Notes: generated by a model not told the origin, from the letters alone. A DNA stretch of 64,000 nt from Sphingomonas sp. GM_Shp_1 (GCF_026540895.1 NZ_JALNUR010000003.1:186001-250000), one strand, 5' to 3'; shown: positions 18,868 to 30,859, counted from the first letter of the stretch. A program made the numbers and translations.

Positions 18868-19560
18868 ATGACCGACGCGCCCCGCTCCGACATGCCCCAT
18901 CCCGCCATCGAGGCGGTCATGCGCGAACAGGCACTGGCGGTCGGCTACGCCCCCGCATCGGCGCGCGAGGGGTTCGCGGCATTGCTCGACCTGGATCATC
19001 AACTCGCCTCCATCCTGCAAAGCACGACCGAGCCGATGATCGGCCAGATGCGGCTGACCTGGTGGTATGAGGCGCTGGTGAAGCTCGACCGGGAGCCAGC
19101 GCCGGCACATCCCGTGTTGCAGCGCGTGGCGACATCGGTTTTGCCCGCCGGGGTGAAGGGCGCGGACCTTGCCCCGATGATCGAGGGGTGGGAGGCGCTG
19201 CTTGATGACGGCGAGCCGCTGGACGACGAACGGATCACCCGTCATGCGGAGGCGCGTGGCGGGGTGTTGTTTGCCGCCATGGGCAAGCTGCTGGGTGCGG
19301 AGCGGATGGACGCAATGGGTATCGCCTGGGCCGAGGCCGATCTGGCGGCGCATCTCTCCGACAAGGCGGTGGCCGAGTTGGCTGGCAGACTGGCTGCCGC
19401 CGAATTGGATGCGGTATTGGCTGGCCAGTCGCCCAAGGGTGCTCGCGGGCTGACCGGCCTGGCGGTGTTGGCGCGCGAAAGTCTTCGCCACCCGGATCGC
19501 TTGCCGGGGCATCCGTTGCGGGCGGCGCGACTGGCGTGGCACGGCCTGACGGGGCGCTGA
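18868..19560 (+). CDS. squalene/phytoene-synthase-like protein, catalytic motifs not seen
   Basis: 230 residues from ATG 18868; an upstream in-frame extension would run through the pdh terminator and is rejected. The segment P-M-I-G-Q-M-R-L-T-W-W-Y-E-A-L (about residues 50-64) is the hallmark of the squalene/phytoene synthase superfamily, including the NDUFAF6-like branch. The two Asp-rich D-x-x-x-D motifs needed for prenyl diphosphate binding are not evident, so it may be a non-catalytic assembly-factor-like member. Function unknown. Confidence 0.75.
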   Translation: MTDAPRSDMPHPAIEAVMREQALAVGYAPASAREGFAALLDLDHQLASILQSTTEPMIGQMRLTWWYEALVKLDREPAPAHPVLQRVATSVLPAGVKGADLAPMIEGWEALLDDGEPLDDERITRHAEARGGVLFAAMGKLLGAERMDAMGIAWAEADLAAHLSDKAVAELAGRLAAAELDAVLAGQSPKGARGLTGLAVLARESLRHPDRLPGHPLRAARLAWHGLTGR

Positions 19561-19612
19561 CCACCGTCTCAACCCTCGCCGAGGCGCAGCGGAGTTGGGG
19601 GCGCCCGTCATT

Positions 19613-19712
19613 CCGTTCAGCCTGAGCGAAGTCGAAGGCCAAGGGAACCCGGTCGTGCTGGACGTGGAGGCAAAGGCTCTTGCGTGGCCTTCGACTACGC
19701 TCGGCCTGAACG
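19613..19712. repeat. inverted pair of family 1 intergenic repeat (locus B)
   Basis: 19613-19640 reads CCGTTCAGCCTGAGCGAAGT plus CGAAGGCC, and 19686-19712 is its imperfect reverse complement (GGCCTTCGACTACGCTCGGC plus CTGAACG). A decayed third half (CCGAGCGAAGGCCAAGGG) follows near 19743. Confidence 0.85.
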
Positions 19713-19828
19713 AAGGTCGGGCATCGACCTTCCCCTCATTCATCCGAGCGAAGGCCAAGGGTAAAGCCTTGCCGTCCATCCTCAACCCCGGTTAACCATA
19801 GGCCTGTCCAATGGGGGAGACGGGAGCG

Positions 19829-20320
19829 ATGTGGCGCTATCTGGCCGGTAGTCTGGGTACGCTTGTGCTGGTGGGGGCAGGACTATTCCTATGGGGGAGC
19901 CGCCCCGACTCGCCTTCGCCGCTTCCCGCTGCGAGCGCCGCCTCCGGTCTTTCGGCCCAGACCGCCGAGGACGATGCTCCCCTTCCCGAAGCGTCCGCCA
20001 AGACCCGCGAGCAGAAGCGTTTCGACCGCTACGACAAGGACCGGGATGGCACGATCACCCGCGAGGAATATCTCGCCTCCCGCCGCAAGGCCTACGCCAA
20101 GCTGGACCGTGACGGTGACGGCAAGCTCAGCTTCGACGAATGGGCGATCAAGGCCACGACCAAATTCGCCACCGCCGACCGCGATAAGTCGGGGGCGATG
20201 AACGCGGCCGAGTTCGCCACCACCGCCGTCAAGCGTCGACCGGCTGCGCGGGCGAACTGTCCGCCGGCGCAAAGGGCACAGGCTGAGGGACCGGAGGCGG
20301 CCCCGGCGGAAGAGAATTGA
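19829..20320 (+). CDS. EF-hand calcium-binding protein, membrane-anchored or secreted
   Basis: 163 residues from ATG 19829, which has GGGGGAG about 9 bases upstream; ATG 19811 is an alternative. An N-terminal hydrophobic helix ([18 protein letters not shown]) is a signal anchor. EF-hand loops are [24 protein letters not shown] and a weaker [12 protein letters not shown], so two or three calcium sites face the periplasm. The last 92 bp overlap the trmFO 3' end on the other strand. Confidence 0.85.
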   Translation: MWRYLAGSLGTLVLVGAGLFLWGSRPDSPSPLPAASAASGLSAQTAEDDAPLPEASAKTREQKRFDRYDKDRDGTITREEYLASRRKAYAKLDRDGDGKLSFDEWAIKATTKFATADRDKSGAMNAAEFATTAVKRRPAARANCPPAQRAQAEGPEAAPAEEN

Positions 20321-21623
20321 GCCAGCCGGGCAGCGCCTCGCGCGCCCGGTCGGTGTACATCTTCTTGCGGTCGGCCTTCTTGGTCCGGCCGGGAATGGGC
20401 GGGAACAGGCCGAAATTGACGTTCATCGGCTGATAGGTCTCGGCCTCGGCCAGCCCGGTGATATGTCCGAGCAGCGCGCCCAGCGCGGTTTCGACCGGGG
20501 GCGGGGCGATGGTGCGACCGGTCAGCTCGGCCGCGGCGAAGCGTCCGGCGAGCAGACCGATGGCGGCACTCTCGATATAACCCTCACACCCGGTGATCTG
20601 GCCTGCGAAGCGCAGGTTCGGCCGCGACTTCAGCCGCAGCGTCGTGTCGAGCAATTCCGGCGAGCGAATGAAGGTGTTGCGATGCAACCCGCCCAGCCGC
20701 GCGAACTCGGCCTTCTCCAGACCCGGAATGGTGCGGAAGATCCGGATCTGCTCGGCATATTTCAGCTTGGTCTGGAACCCGACGATGTTCCACAGGGTGC
20801 CCGCCGCATTGTCCTGTCGCAACTGGACGACCGCATAGGGCCAGCGCCCGGTGCGCGGATCGTCGAGGCCGACGCCCTTCATCGGTCCGAAGCGCAGCGT
20901 TTCGACCCCGCGCTCGGCCATCACCTCGACCGGCATGCAGCCGTCGAAATAGGGGGTGTTCTTCTCCCACTCGCGGAACTCGGTCTTCTCGCCGTCGAGC
21001 AGCGCCTGGTGGAAGGCCAGATACTGGTCCTTGTCCATCGGGCAGTTGATGTAATCCTTACCCGTGCCCTTGTTCCAGCGGCTCTGGAACCAGGCTACGT
21101 CCATGTCGATGGAGTCGCGGTGGACGATCGGGGCGATCGCGTCGAAGAAGGCCAGCGCCTCCGCGCCCGTCGCTTCGCCGATGCCGCTCGCCAGGCCGGG
21201 GGCGGTGAGGGGGCCGGTGGCGATGATCGCGGGCCCGTCCGGCAACATATCGATCCGCTCGCGCACGATGGTGATGTTGGGATGCGCCGCGAGCGCCGCC
21301 GTCACCCCGCCCGAAAAGCCGTCCCGGTCGACCGCCAGCGCCGAGCCCGCAGGCACCGCATGGACATCGCCCTTGGCCATGATGATCGAGCCGAGCGCGC
21401 GCATCTCCTGATGCAGCAGCCCGACGGCGTTGGAGGTCGCATCGTCCGAGCGGAAGGAGTTGGAGCAGACCAGCTCCGCCAGGTCGCCGCCATGATGGGC
21501 AGGCGTGGTGTCCGCCCCGCCGCGCATTTCCGACAGGCGCACCTTCAGCCCCGCCTCGGCCAACTGCCATGCGGCTTCCGATCCGGCCAGACCGCCGCCG
21601 ATCACATGAATGTCATAGGTCAT
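20229..21623 (-). CDS. trmFO: tRNA (uracil-54-C5) methyltransferase, folate/FAD-dependent
   Basis: 464 residues. The N-terminal FAD motif [10 protein letters not shown] (residues 8-17) and [10 protein letters not shown] (about 51-60) are diagnostic of TrmFO, separating it from MnmG. It makes ribothymidine at tRNA position 54 using methylene-tetrahydrofolate. The C-terminal ~20 residues (P-P-P-V-P-Q-P-V-P) are a Pro-rich extension that overlaps the convergent EF-hand gene. Confidence 0.95.
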   Translation of the reverse strand: MTYDIHVIGGGLAGSEAAWQLAEAGLKVRLSEMRGGADTTPAHHGGDLAELVCSNSFRSDDATSNAVGLLHQEMRALGSIIMAKGDVHAVPAGSALAVDRDGFSGGVTAALAAHPNITIVRERIDMLPDGPAIIATGPLTAPGLASGIGEATGAEALAFFDAIAPIVHRDSIDMDVAWFQSRWNKGTGKDYINCPMDKDQYLAFHQALLDGEKTEFREWEKNTPYFDGCMPVEVMAERGVETLRFGPMKGVGLDDPRTGRWPYAVVQLRQDNAAGTLWNIVGFQTKLKYAEQIRIFRTIPGLEKAEFARLGGLHRNTFIRSPELLDTTLRLKSRPNLRFAGQITGCEGYIESAAIGLLAGRFAAAELTGRTIAPPPVETALGALLGHITGLAEAETYQPMNVNFGLFPPIPGRTKKADRKKMYTDRAREALPGWLNSLPPGPPPVPQPVPFAPADSSPAQPVDA

Positions 21624-21697
21624 CGGACGGCCTTAGACCCGGAAGGCACCGGGTGGAAGGACTTGGCGCCATCCATGCGGCTCCCCACTTGGTCGTC

Positions 21698-22132
21698 ATG
21701 ACCACCATCTTCACCATCGGATATGAAGGCGCGACCGTCGACGGCTTTCTCGCGACGCTGAAGCAGGCGGGCGTCGAGCGGCTGATCGACGTCCGCGCCC
21801 TGCCGCTGTCCCGGCGCCCCGGCTTCTCCAAATCGCCCCTGGCGGCGGCCTTGAAGGAGGTCGGGATCGACTATGTCCATCTGAAGGATCTGGGCACGCC
21901 CAAGCGCGGTCGCGATGCCGCCAAAAAGGGTGATGTGGGTACCCTGCGCGAGGTGTATGACGACCAGCTCGCGCTGCCCGAGGCACAGGTCGCCGCCGCG
22001 CGGATGCTGGACCTGTCCCGTGACAGGCCGAGCGCCTTGCTCTGTTTCGAGCGCGATCCGTGTCATTGCCACCGGACGCTGTTGCTGGAGGCGGTGGGTG
22101 AGGGCGTCGAGGTGGTCGACCTCTACGTCTGA
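21698..22132 (+). CDS. DUF488 family protein
   Basis: 144 residues from ATG 21698. It begins T-I-F-T-I-G-Y-E-G-A-T-V-D-G-F, then I-D-V-R-A-L-P-L-S-R-R-P-G-F-S-K and L-L-C-F-E-R-D-P-C-H-C-H-R, the conserved DUF488 signature with the Cys-His cluster. Cytoplasmic; no function is established for the family. It is divergent from trmFO. Confidence 0.88.
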   Translation: MTTIFTIGYEGATVDGFLATLKQAGVERLIDVRALPLSRRPGFSKSPLAAALKEVGIDYVHLKDLGTPKRGRDAAKKGDVGTLREVYDDQLALPEAQVAAARMLDLSRDRPSALLCFERDPCHCHRTLLLEAVGEGVEVVDLYV

Positions 22133-22135
22133 GGA

Positions 22136-23419
22136 TCAGGCGGCGACGGTTTCGACGAAGGCGGCGGTACGGTCGCGCAGTTCGGCGACCGTCCGGTCCA
22201 GCGTCCGGGATAGGGTGAGCAGCGACCCCGCGTCCTTGTCGATCCGCGTCGCTTCCTGCTGGATCTGACGGACCTGCTGCCCGATCGCCCGGGCGGCTCC
22301 GGCGGACTGGTCGACATTGGCGGCAATGGCCCCGGTCGCCAGACCCTGGGCCGCCACGGCGGTGTCGATCGAAAGGGAAATGTCGCCGATCGCGTCGACC
22401 GCGCTATCCAGATGACCCTGCTCGGCGACCAGCGCGTGGAGGTCAGCCTTGACCAAGGCGACATTGCGGGTCGCGTCCTGCGCCGCTTCGCGGGTCTGCC
22501 GGGCGAGCGTCTTGACCTCATGCGCGACGACGGCGAAGCCCCGCCCGGTTTCGCCCGCCCGAGCCGCTTCGATCGAAGCGTTCAGCGCGAGCAGGTTAGT
22601 GCGGGTCGCGACCCCGTCGATCAGGGCGAGCAGCGTGTCGATCGTGGTGGCGTTGTTCGCCAGAGCCTGGGCATGACGGCCCGTGCTCAGGATGCGGTCG
22701 CGGACCTCCTCCCGAATGCCCCGCGCCTGATCCATGTCGCGGGTAATGGCGGCGAAGGCATCGGCCAGGCCGTGTCCCTGCTTCGCTATGTCGCCGAGCG
22801 CGCTGCCCGCCTCGCCGACCGCCTGGGTCATGCGGTCCGCGCCTTGATGGGTTTCGACCGCATAGCGGACGAGGCTGTCCGCCATCCGTCCCATATCGCG
22901 GGTGGCGTCGAGCAGCTTGTCGGCAAAGATGCCGATATCGGCCATGAAGATCCGCGCGGCTTCGTCGATCCGGCGGGCCCGCGCCATCCGCTCCTTGGCC
23001 AGCGCGATCTGAACATCGGCGCTCTGCCGGGCGAGCGTCGCAGCGTCGAGCGTCCCGGCGAAAATGCCCTTGCGCGTCAGGATCAGCATGTCGGGCGCGC
23101 CCCAATCGGCATGGAGGTTCAGCTTGTCGGCGAGCGGCGCATCCACCTCGCACATGGGGTGAGCCCGGATATAGGCGTCCAGTGTCGCGCCGAAGTCCGG
23201 GTTCTTTAGCAGCGCATGGCCGAAGGGGTTGAACAACAGGCCCCGCAGATCGCGTTCTCGAATCGCGCCGACCGGGCGCTGTTCGCCGTCGAGGACGGGG
23301 AGCAGGCGCATATCGGGATATTGTCGAAACAGGCCGATCGCATCGGTCAGCGAGGCATCGACACCGATCACCGGGGCATCGGCGGCTTTCGGCCAGGCGG
23401 AGAAGACAGGCGGCTTCAT
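22136..23419 (-). CDS. soluble methyl-accepting chemotaxis-type protein with CBS-like N-terminal sensor
   Basis: 427 residues and no transmembrane segment. Residues about 15-130 look like a CBS-pair domain of the kind found with GGDEF/EAL proteins ([23 protein letters not shown]). Residues about 140-420 are a coiled MCP signalling region whose tip reads [18 protein letters not shown], followed by F-A-V-V-A-H-E-V. The protein should scaffold CheA/CheW in the cytoplasm and respond to an internal nucleotide-like ligand (inference). No che genes are nearby and no C-terminal CheR-docking pentapeptide is seen. Confidence 0.88.
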   Translation of the reverse strand: MKPPVFSAWPKAADAPVIGVDASLTDAIGLFRQYPDMRLLPVLDGEQRPVGAIRERDLRGLLFNPFGHALLKNPDFGATLDAYIRAHPMCEVDAPLADKLNLHADWGAPDMLILTRKGIFAGTLDAATLARQSADVQIALAKERMARARRIDEAARIFMADIGIFADKLLDATRDMGRMADSLVRYAVETHQGADRMTQAVGEAGSALGDIAKQGHGLADAFAAITRDMDQARGIREEVRDRILSTGRHAQALANNATTIDTLLALIDGVATRTNLLALNASIEAARAGETGRGFAVVAHEVKTLARQTREAAQDATRNVALVKADLHALVAEQGHLDSAVDAIGDISLSIDTAVAAQGLATGAIAANVDQSAGAARAIGQQVRQIQQEATRIDKDAGSLLTLSRTLDRTVAELRDRTAAFVETVAA

Positions 23420-23502
23420 CGCCGCCTTTCCTAGGCTTAACGGGTAAATGCGGCGTTAGGAATTGATGACGTTTCGATGACGAAACGTCGTTTCCGATCC
23501 GT

Positions 23503-23849
23503 TCAGCCGGTGATCGGCAGCCGCACCGTCCCGTCGTCGCCGCGCTTCAGCGGGCCATAGGCGATGACCGCCGACAGCGGCAGTGGCGCATAGAGATGCG
23601 GGAAGAGCTGGCCGCCCCGGCTCTCTTCCCACTTCACCGCTTCGCCCATCGCCTCCAGGTCGACGCCTGCGACATGCAGGTCGGTCTGCCCGGCGAAATG
23701 CTTGTCCACCGTCTCGGTCAGCTGGGCGGCGGTGGAGAGGTGGATATAGCCATCGGCGATATCCACCGGAGCCCCCGTAAATACGCCCTCCTGCTCCAGC
23801 ACCGCCATCTGATCGGCGGTCAGCACCTTATAGGCGGTGGCCGGATGGC

Positions 23850-23853
<4 letters not shown>
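23503..23853 (-). CDS. DUF952 domain protein
   Basis: 116 residues matching DUF952: A-Y-K-V-L-T-A-D at the start, [15 protein letters not shown] and [10 protein letters not shown]. Small cytoplasmic protein of unknown function, related in fold to ADP-ribose-binding or RNA phosphotransferase-like domains (weak inference). Its ATG overlaps the gyrA stop by 4 bp, so it is translated from the gyrA mRNA. Confidence 0.9.
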
Positions 23854-26600
<2,747 letters not shown>

Positions 26601-27032
26601 AGTCTGTTGCTTTCCGGGTTGGTGGTCAGATGGGAATTGTCATTCCTAGCCCAGCAAAAGCCGCCTGACCACCCCCGCGCAACCCATTCGCGAGGGGCCG
26701 TTCGGGAGCGAAGACGGACGCGCGAAGGGGGTGGCGGGGATGGGCCCGGCGCTCATGCTCCCCCCTCGGCAGCGGATCGCGGGACTTTGGAGACGCTGGC
26801 CGCCGACGGGAGTGGAGCGGCGACCAGCCCTGTTCTTATGGCTTTTCAATCGTTTCGAGTGAATGTCTCGGACGTTACGATATTGTCATCCGAATGACAG
26901 GATATCCTCCCCGGCACGGGGAGGGGGACCGCCGCGAAGCGGTGGTGGAGGGGGAGCGCCACGAAGGATATGCTATGCGGAAGCGCCCCTCCGTCAGTCC
27001 TTCGGACTGCCACCTCCCCGTACCGGGGAGGA
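26601..27032. other. 432-bp intergenic region between gyrA and the SDR gene
   Basis: Holds the probable gyrA promoter on its left side and, on the right, the nested palindromic element described at 26906-27031. No convincing coding sequence is seen. Confidence 0.7.
26906..27031. repeat. nested palindromic intergenic element (family 2, copy 1)
   Basis: The ends are two hairpins, CCTCCCCGGCACGGGGAGG (26906-26924) and CCTCCCCGTACCGGGGAGG (27013-27031). Inside each end lies a second small hairpin (CCGC-CGCGAA-GCGG, and AGTCC-TTC-GGACT at 26996-27008). The centre is bracketed by AGCGCC and a matching GGCGCT-type arm. The same layout is found at 56429-56562. Confidence 0.8.
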
Positions 27033-27731
27033 TCAGGGCTGAACCTCTTTGCCTTCCCAGTCGAACAGCTTGCCGCTGTCCGGTGCCTTCAGTCCGTCGA
27101 TCACGTCGAGCAATTGGACCGCCGCCCGGTCGGGCGCGAACAGGGCGCCGGGGCGGACATTGCCCTGAAACGGCCGGGACAGCGCGGTATCGACCGTGCC
27201 GGGGTGGAGCGCGACGACGATCGAGCGGTCGTTGCGTCGCTTATGCTCGATGGCGAGCGTGCGGATGAATTGGTTGAGCGCGGCCTTGGACGCGCGATAG
27301 CCGTACCAGCCGCCCATTCGATTGTCGGAGATCGACCCGACCCGCGCCGACAGCGCCGCGAAGATCGTCCGGCCGGTGCGCGGCATCAGCGGGAGCAGAT
27401 GCTTGGCGACCAGCGCCGGGCCGATGGCATTGACCGCGAAATTACGGGCGAGCCAGGCGGGGTCGAGCTGGTCGATGGCCTTTTCCGGGCCATGTTCTCC
27501 GTCATGGAGCAGGCCGGTCGCGACGATGACGAGATCGGGGGCGGTACCCTTGGCGATGTGCCGCGCCGCCGCCGCGATGCTGCCTTCGTCCTCCAGATCG
27601 AGATGCGCTTCCTCGGCCATGGACCGGGCAAAGCGGGCGACCGCCACGCCCTCTTCCTCCAGCGCATCGGCGATGGCCGCGCCGATCCCGCCCGATGCGC
27701 CGATGACGACCGCCTGCTTCCACTCGGTCAT
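27033..27731 (-). CDS. short-chain dehydrogenase/reductase (CsgA-like)
   Basis: 232 residues from ATG 27731 (M-T-E-W-K-Q-A-V-V-I-G-A-S-G-G-I-G). The Rossmann motif and the catalytic Y-G-Y-R-A-S-K-A-A-L are present; L-H-P-G-T-V-D-T is the usual C-terminal SDR element. The substrate is unknown. The start overlaps the yaaA stop by 4 bp, so the two are co-translated. Its stop directly abuts the family 2 repeat. Confidence 0.9.
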   Translation of the reverse strand: MTEWKQAVVIGASGGIGAAIADALEEEGVAVARFARSMAEEAHLDLEDEGSIAAAARHIAKGTAPDLVIVATGLLHDGEHGPEKAIDQLDPAWLARNFAVNAIGPALVAKHLLPLMPRTGRTIFAALSARVGSISDNRMGGWYGYRASKAALNQFIRTLAIEHKRRNDRSIVVALHPGTVDTALSRPFQGNVRPGALFAPDRAAVQLLDVIDGLKAPDSGKLFDWEGKEVQP

Positions 27732-28468
27732 CGCACGAACCTCCATGTCGTCGGCGTGCTCGCCTCGGCATCGAAGGCATAGCCATCGCTGTCGAAGCCG
27801 CGCATCGCGTCGGTATCGGTGATGGCGTGCTCGATCATCCAGCGCGCCATCGCCCCGCGCGCCTTCTTCGCGTGGAAGCTGACGAAGCGGTCGCCCTCGC
27901 GGAAATCGACCGCGATGACACGGATGGCGGGGGGCAGCTTGCCCTCGACCGAATGCCAATATTCCTGGCTGGCGAGGTTCAGGATGGTGCCTGATCCCTC
28001 CGCCTCGACCTCCTTCGCCAGATGCTCGGCGATCTGGTTCCCCCACCAGTCGGTCAGCTTGTCGCCACGCGGAGCCCAGCGGGTTCCCATCTCCAGGCGA
28101 TAGGGCCGCATCGCGTCCAGCGGGCGGAGAAGGCCGTAAAGACCCGACAGCATCCGCAAATGATCTTGCGCGAACAGGATCGCGGGTTCGTCCAGCGTCC
28201 TGGCCTCCAGCCCCGTATAGACGTCCCCTGCAAAGGCGAACATGGCGGGACGTTCGGGCGCGGTCGCGAAGTCGCGGAACCGATCGGCATTCAGCTTGGC
28301 GAGTGTGGGCGAAATGCGCATCAGCGCACTCAGCTTGTCTTCGCCCAGCCCGGCGGCGGCACCGGCCAGCATATCGGCCTCGGCGGCGAAATGGGGCTTG
28401 GTGGGGGCGAGGTCGGGCAGGGGGCTCTTGTAATCGAGCGTCTTGGCGGGGGAGATGACGGCAATCAT
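27728..28468 (-). CDS. yaaA: peroxide stress protein YaaA
   Basis: 246 residues from ATG 28468 (M-I-A-V-I-S-P-A-K-T-L-D-Y). An upstream in-frame extension of 13 residues is disfavoured. Y-S-G-L-Y-G-L-L-R-P-L-D-type text (here L-S-G-L-Y-G-L-L-R-P-L-D), E-M-G-T-R-W and F-H-A-K-K-A-R-G are conserved in YaaA (DUF328). In E. coli it lowers intracellular iron during peroxide stress and binds DNA. Regulation cannot be read here. Confidence 0.93.
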   Translation of the reverse strand: MIAVISPAKTLDYKSPLPDLAPTKPHFAAEADMLAGAAAGLGEDKLSALMRISPTLAKLNADRFRDFATAPERPAMFAFAGDVYTGLEARTLDEPAILFAQDHLRMLSGLYGLLRPLDAMRPYRLEMGTRWAPRGDKLTDWWGNQIAEHLAKEVEAEGSGTILNLASQEYWHSVEGKLPPAIRVIAVDFREGDRFVSFHAKKARGAMARWMIEHAITDTDAMRGFDSDGYAFDAEASTPTTWRFVR

Positions 28469-28638
28469 GATGGCCGCCGCGCTAGCGCCGGGAGCGTTCG
28501 CGTTCAATCCGCGTTCAGCGGTTGAGGGGTAGGGAGGACCGGATCATCGCATTGCTTGAACGGGACGCGCGCTGTCCCTATCAAGCCCGTCAGATACGGT
28601 TCTGGACCCGACAGGCTCTATTCTTGGAGAAAATTCGC

Positions 28639-29925
28639 ATGAAGATCATCCCGAAGCTCGCGCTTGCGGCTGTGCTGGCGACGAGTGTGAGTGGAGTTGC
28701 CCTGACCGTTCCGGCTGCGGCACAGAAGAAGAAGGAAGAAGCGGGCGGCCTGAAGCTGAGCCCCGAGGCGCTGAAGGCCGCGCAGGCCGCCCAGCCCGTG
28801 CTTCAGCAGAAGAACTATGCCGCCGCCGAACCGCTGGTCGCCGCCGTGGAAACCGCCGCCAAGACCGAGGACGACAAGTACATCGCGGCGGCGCTGCGCT
28901 ACGAACTCGAATCGGGCAAGCTGTTCGCGGCCCAGCAGGCCAATCCGAACGCACCGGTCGATGAAGCCGCACTCGCCAAGCCGCTCGACGCGCTGATCGC
29001 CAGCCCCTCGACCCCGGCGGCGGACAAGCCGCGCTACGTCTTCCGTCGCGGCGCGCTGGCCTATAACGGTAAGCAGTATCCGATCGCCCTGCAATATTTC
29101 AACCAGGCCAAGCAGCTCGGCTATAACGATCCGAACCTGCCGATGCTGATCGTCAAGGCGAAGATGGACTCGGGCGATGTCGCCGGCGCCAATGCCGAAC
29201 TGGCGAGCGCGATCGACCAGATGACCGCTTCGGGCCAGAAGGCGCCCGAGGACTATTACAAGTACGCCATCGGTCGCGCGAACAAGGCCAAGATGGTCCC
29301 CGAGACGCTGTCCTGGATGCGCAAGTGGATCATTGCCTATCCGACCGCGCAGAACTGGCGCAATTCGCTGGTCATCTATGGCTTGCAGCCCGGTTCGCTG
29401 GCGACGCTGGACAAGAACCAGCGCCTCGACCTGTTCCGCCTGATGCGCGCTACCAAGTCGCTGGCCGACCAGAACGACTATATGGAATATGCGCAGTATG
29501 CGACGGACAAGGGCCTGCCGGCGGAAGCCGAGACGGTGCTGAAGGAAGGCATCGCTTCGGGCAAGATTCCTGCCGGTAATGCGACCGCCAAGGCGATGCT
29601 GACCGCGGCTGCCGCCAAGAGCCGCCAGGAGGGCTCGCTCGCCCCGACCGAGGCGCGCGCCAAGTCCGCCGCCGACGGCAAGCTCGCCGCGCTGACCGCC
29701 GAGGCCTATTACGGCCAGGGCAATTACGCCAAGGCCGCCGAACTCTACCGCGCCGCGCTGCAAAAGGGTGGTGTGGATGCGAACGAGGTGAACACCCGCC
29801 TCGGCATCGCGCTGGCCGCGCAGGGCGACAAGGCCGGTGCCAAGGCCGCTTTCGATGCAGTCCAGGGCCAGCCACGCGCCGACCTGGCAGGCTTCTGGAA
29901 GACCTATCTGGACGCCCAGGCGTAA
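28639..29925 (+). CDS. exported TPR-rich protein
   Basis: 428 residues from ATG 28639, where a signal peptide begins (M-K-I-I-P-K-L-A-L-A-A-V-L-A-T-S, cleavage near P-A-A-A-Q). The mature protein is alpha-helical, with TPR-like helices such as R-R-G-A-L-A-Y-N-G-K-Q-Y-P-I-A-L-Q-Y-F and A-L-T-A-E-A-Y-Y-G-Q-G-N-Y-A-K-A-A-E-L-Y. A Lys-rich patch Q-K-K-K-E-E follows cleavage. Probably a periplasmic scaffold; no specific role recognised. Monocistronic with its own terminator. Confidence 0.82.
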   Translation: MKIIPKLALAAVLATSVSGVALTVPAAAQKKKEEAGGLKLSPEALKAAQAAQPVLQQKNYAAAEPLVAAVETAAKTEDDKYIAAALRYELESGKLFAAQQANPNAPVDEAALAKPLDALIASPSTPAADKPRYVFRRGALAYNGKQYPIALQYFNQAKQLGYNDPNLPMLIVKAKMDSGDVAGANAELASAIDQMTASGQKAPEDYYKYAIGRANKAKMVPETLSWMRKWIIAYPTAQNWRNSLVIYGLQPGSLATLDKNQRLDLFRLMRATKSLADQNDYMEYAQYATDKGLPAEAETVLKEGIASGKIPAGNATAKAMLTAAAAKSRQEGSLAPTEARAKSAADGKLAALTAEAYYGQGNYAKAAELYRAALQKGGVDANEVNTRLGIALAAQGDKAGAKAAFDAVQGQPRADLAGFWKTYLDAQA

Positions 29926-29933
29926 GGCCGACG

Positions 29934-29964
29934 ACCCCCGCGCCGATGAGGCGCGGGGGTTTTT
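29934..29964 (+). terminator. terminator after the TPR gene
   Basis: ACCCCCGCGCC, loop GATGA, GGCGCGGGGGT and a T run. Perfect 11-bp stem starting 9 bp after the stop codon. Confidence 0.92.
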
Positions 29965-30011
29965 GGTGGTGGCCCGTTGACGACGCGGGTCAGCCCAATG
30001 AACCCTGCCTC

Positions 30012-30182
30012 CATTCGCATTGAGCGAATTCGAAGGCCACGCCTTTCACCCCGCCAGGGGCAAGCGGCGGGGCATGCACTTCGACTTCGCTCAGTGCGAA
30101 CGGATCGTGGGATTTGGGCCAGCAGGTCACGTTCTTACTTGCACCTCCTGACTTCCGTTCAGCCTGAGCGAAGTCGAAGGCC
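30012..30182. repeat. three units of family 1 intergenic repeat (locus C)
   Basis: Units at 30012-30039 (degenerate, plus), 30077-30103 (minus, CACTTCGACTTCGCTCAGTG) and 30153-30182 (plus, TTCAGCCTGAGCGAAGTCGA). Orientation alternates, so adjacent units can pair into stems. Confidence 0.85.
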
Positions 30183-30334
30183 AAGGGATCACACCGTCCA
30201 GATGGCTTTGGGACCTACATCTCGGATCGGTCGCGATTCCGACGGCAGGGCCTCACTCCTTGAAGGCTGAATGTCGATCGGCCTTGGGCGACCGCCTTAT
30301 CGTCGGGAAAAAAGCCCGCCGATTCAACCCCATG

Positions 30335-30370
30335 AAAAAAGCCGACCATCCCCACGGACGATCGGCTCTT
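30335..30370 (-). terminator. terminator of the Lrp/AsnC gene
   Basis: On the minus strand AGCCGATCGTCC, loop GTGG, GGATGGTCGGCT and then TTTTTT. The stem has two G-U pairs. Confidence 0.85.
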
Positions 30371-30391
30371 CCTTGCGCAAGAAAACCCCGC

Positions 30392-30859
30392 TCAGTCGGC
30401 TTCGATCGGGATACCCGACACCTGCTTGGCGGTGCGGATGGTCAGCGAAGTCTTGACGCTCGCGACATTGGGGGCGGGCGTCAGGTGCGTCGTCAGGATT
30501 TCCTGGAAGCTCTTCAGGTCCGATGCGACGATCTTCAGGATGAAGTCGATCTCACCGTTCAGCATGTGACATTCGCGCACTTCGGGGATGCCCGCGACAT
30601 GCGCCTCGAACGTCGCGAGGTCGTGCTCGGCCTGGCTGCGCAGCGACACCATCGCGAAGACGGTGATCGGGAAACCCAGTCGCGCGGCGTCCAGATCGGC
30701 ATGATAGCCCCGGATCGCGCCTGCTTCCTCCAGCGCACGGACACGGCGCAAACAGGGGGGCGCCGTCAATCCCACTCGTTCGGCCAGTTCGACATTGGTC
30801 ATACGGCCGTCGGCCTGCAACAGCGCCAGGATTTGCCGATCGATGCGATCGAGCGCCAT
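30392..30859 (-). CDS. Lrp/AsnC-family transcriptional regulator
   Basis: 155 residues from ATG 30859. Helix-turn-helix at residues about 3-60 (L-D-R-I-D-R-Q-I-L, A-E-R-V-G-L-T-A-P-P-C-L-R-R-V), then the RAM ligand-binding domain with M-L-N-G-E-I-D-F-I-L-K-I-V. It is an amino-acid-responsive regulator that probably forms octamers. It is divergent from the kinase gene across an AT-richer gap (30860-31050) that could hold its operator. Confidence 0.92.
   Translation of the reverse strand: MALDRIDRQILALLQADGRMTNVELAERVGLTAPPCLRRVRALEEAGAIRGYHADLDAARLGFPITVFAMVSLRSQAEHDLATFEAHVAGIPEVRECHMLNGEIDFILKIVASDLKSFQEILTTHLTPAPNVASVKTSLTIRTAKQVSGIPIEAD

Larger units (their letters stand above)
29926..30391. 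other. 466-bp intergenic region
   Basis: Contains the terminator of the TPR gene, three family 1 repeat units (30012-30182) and the terminator of the Lrp gene on the other strand. No coding sequence is supported. Confidence 0.75.

Noticed and set aside
17617..19785. 722-codon minus-strand frame across pdhB and the next gene
   Set aside because: His/Arg/Asp-rich shadow of two well-supported genes, and it crosses the pdh terminator.
26984..27032. Rho-independent terminator after the SDR gene
   Set aside because: The hairpin is part of the family 2 element and has no T run in either direction.
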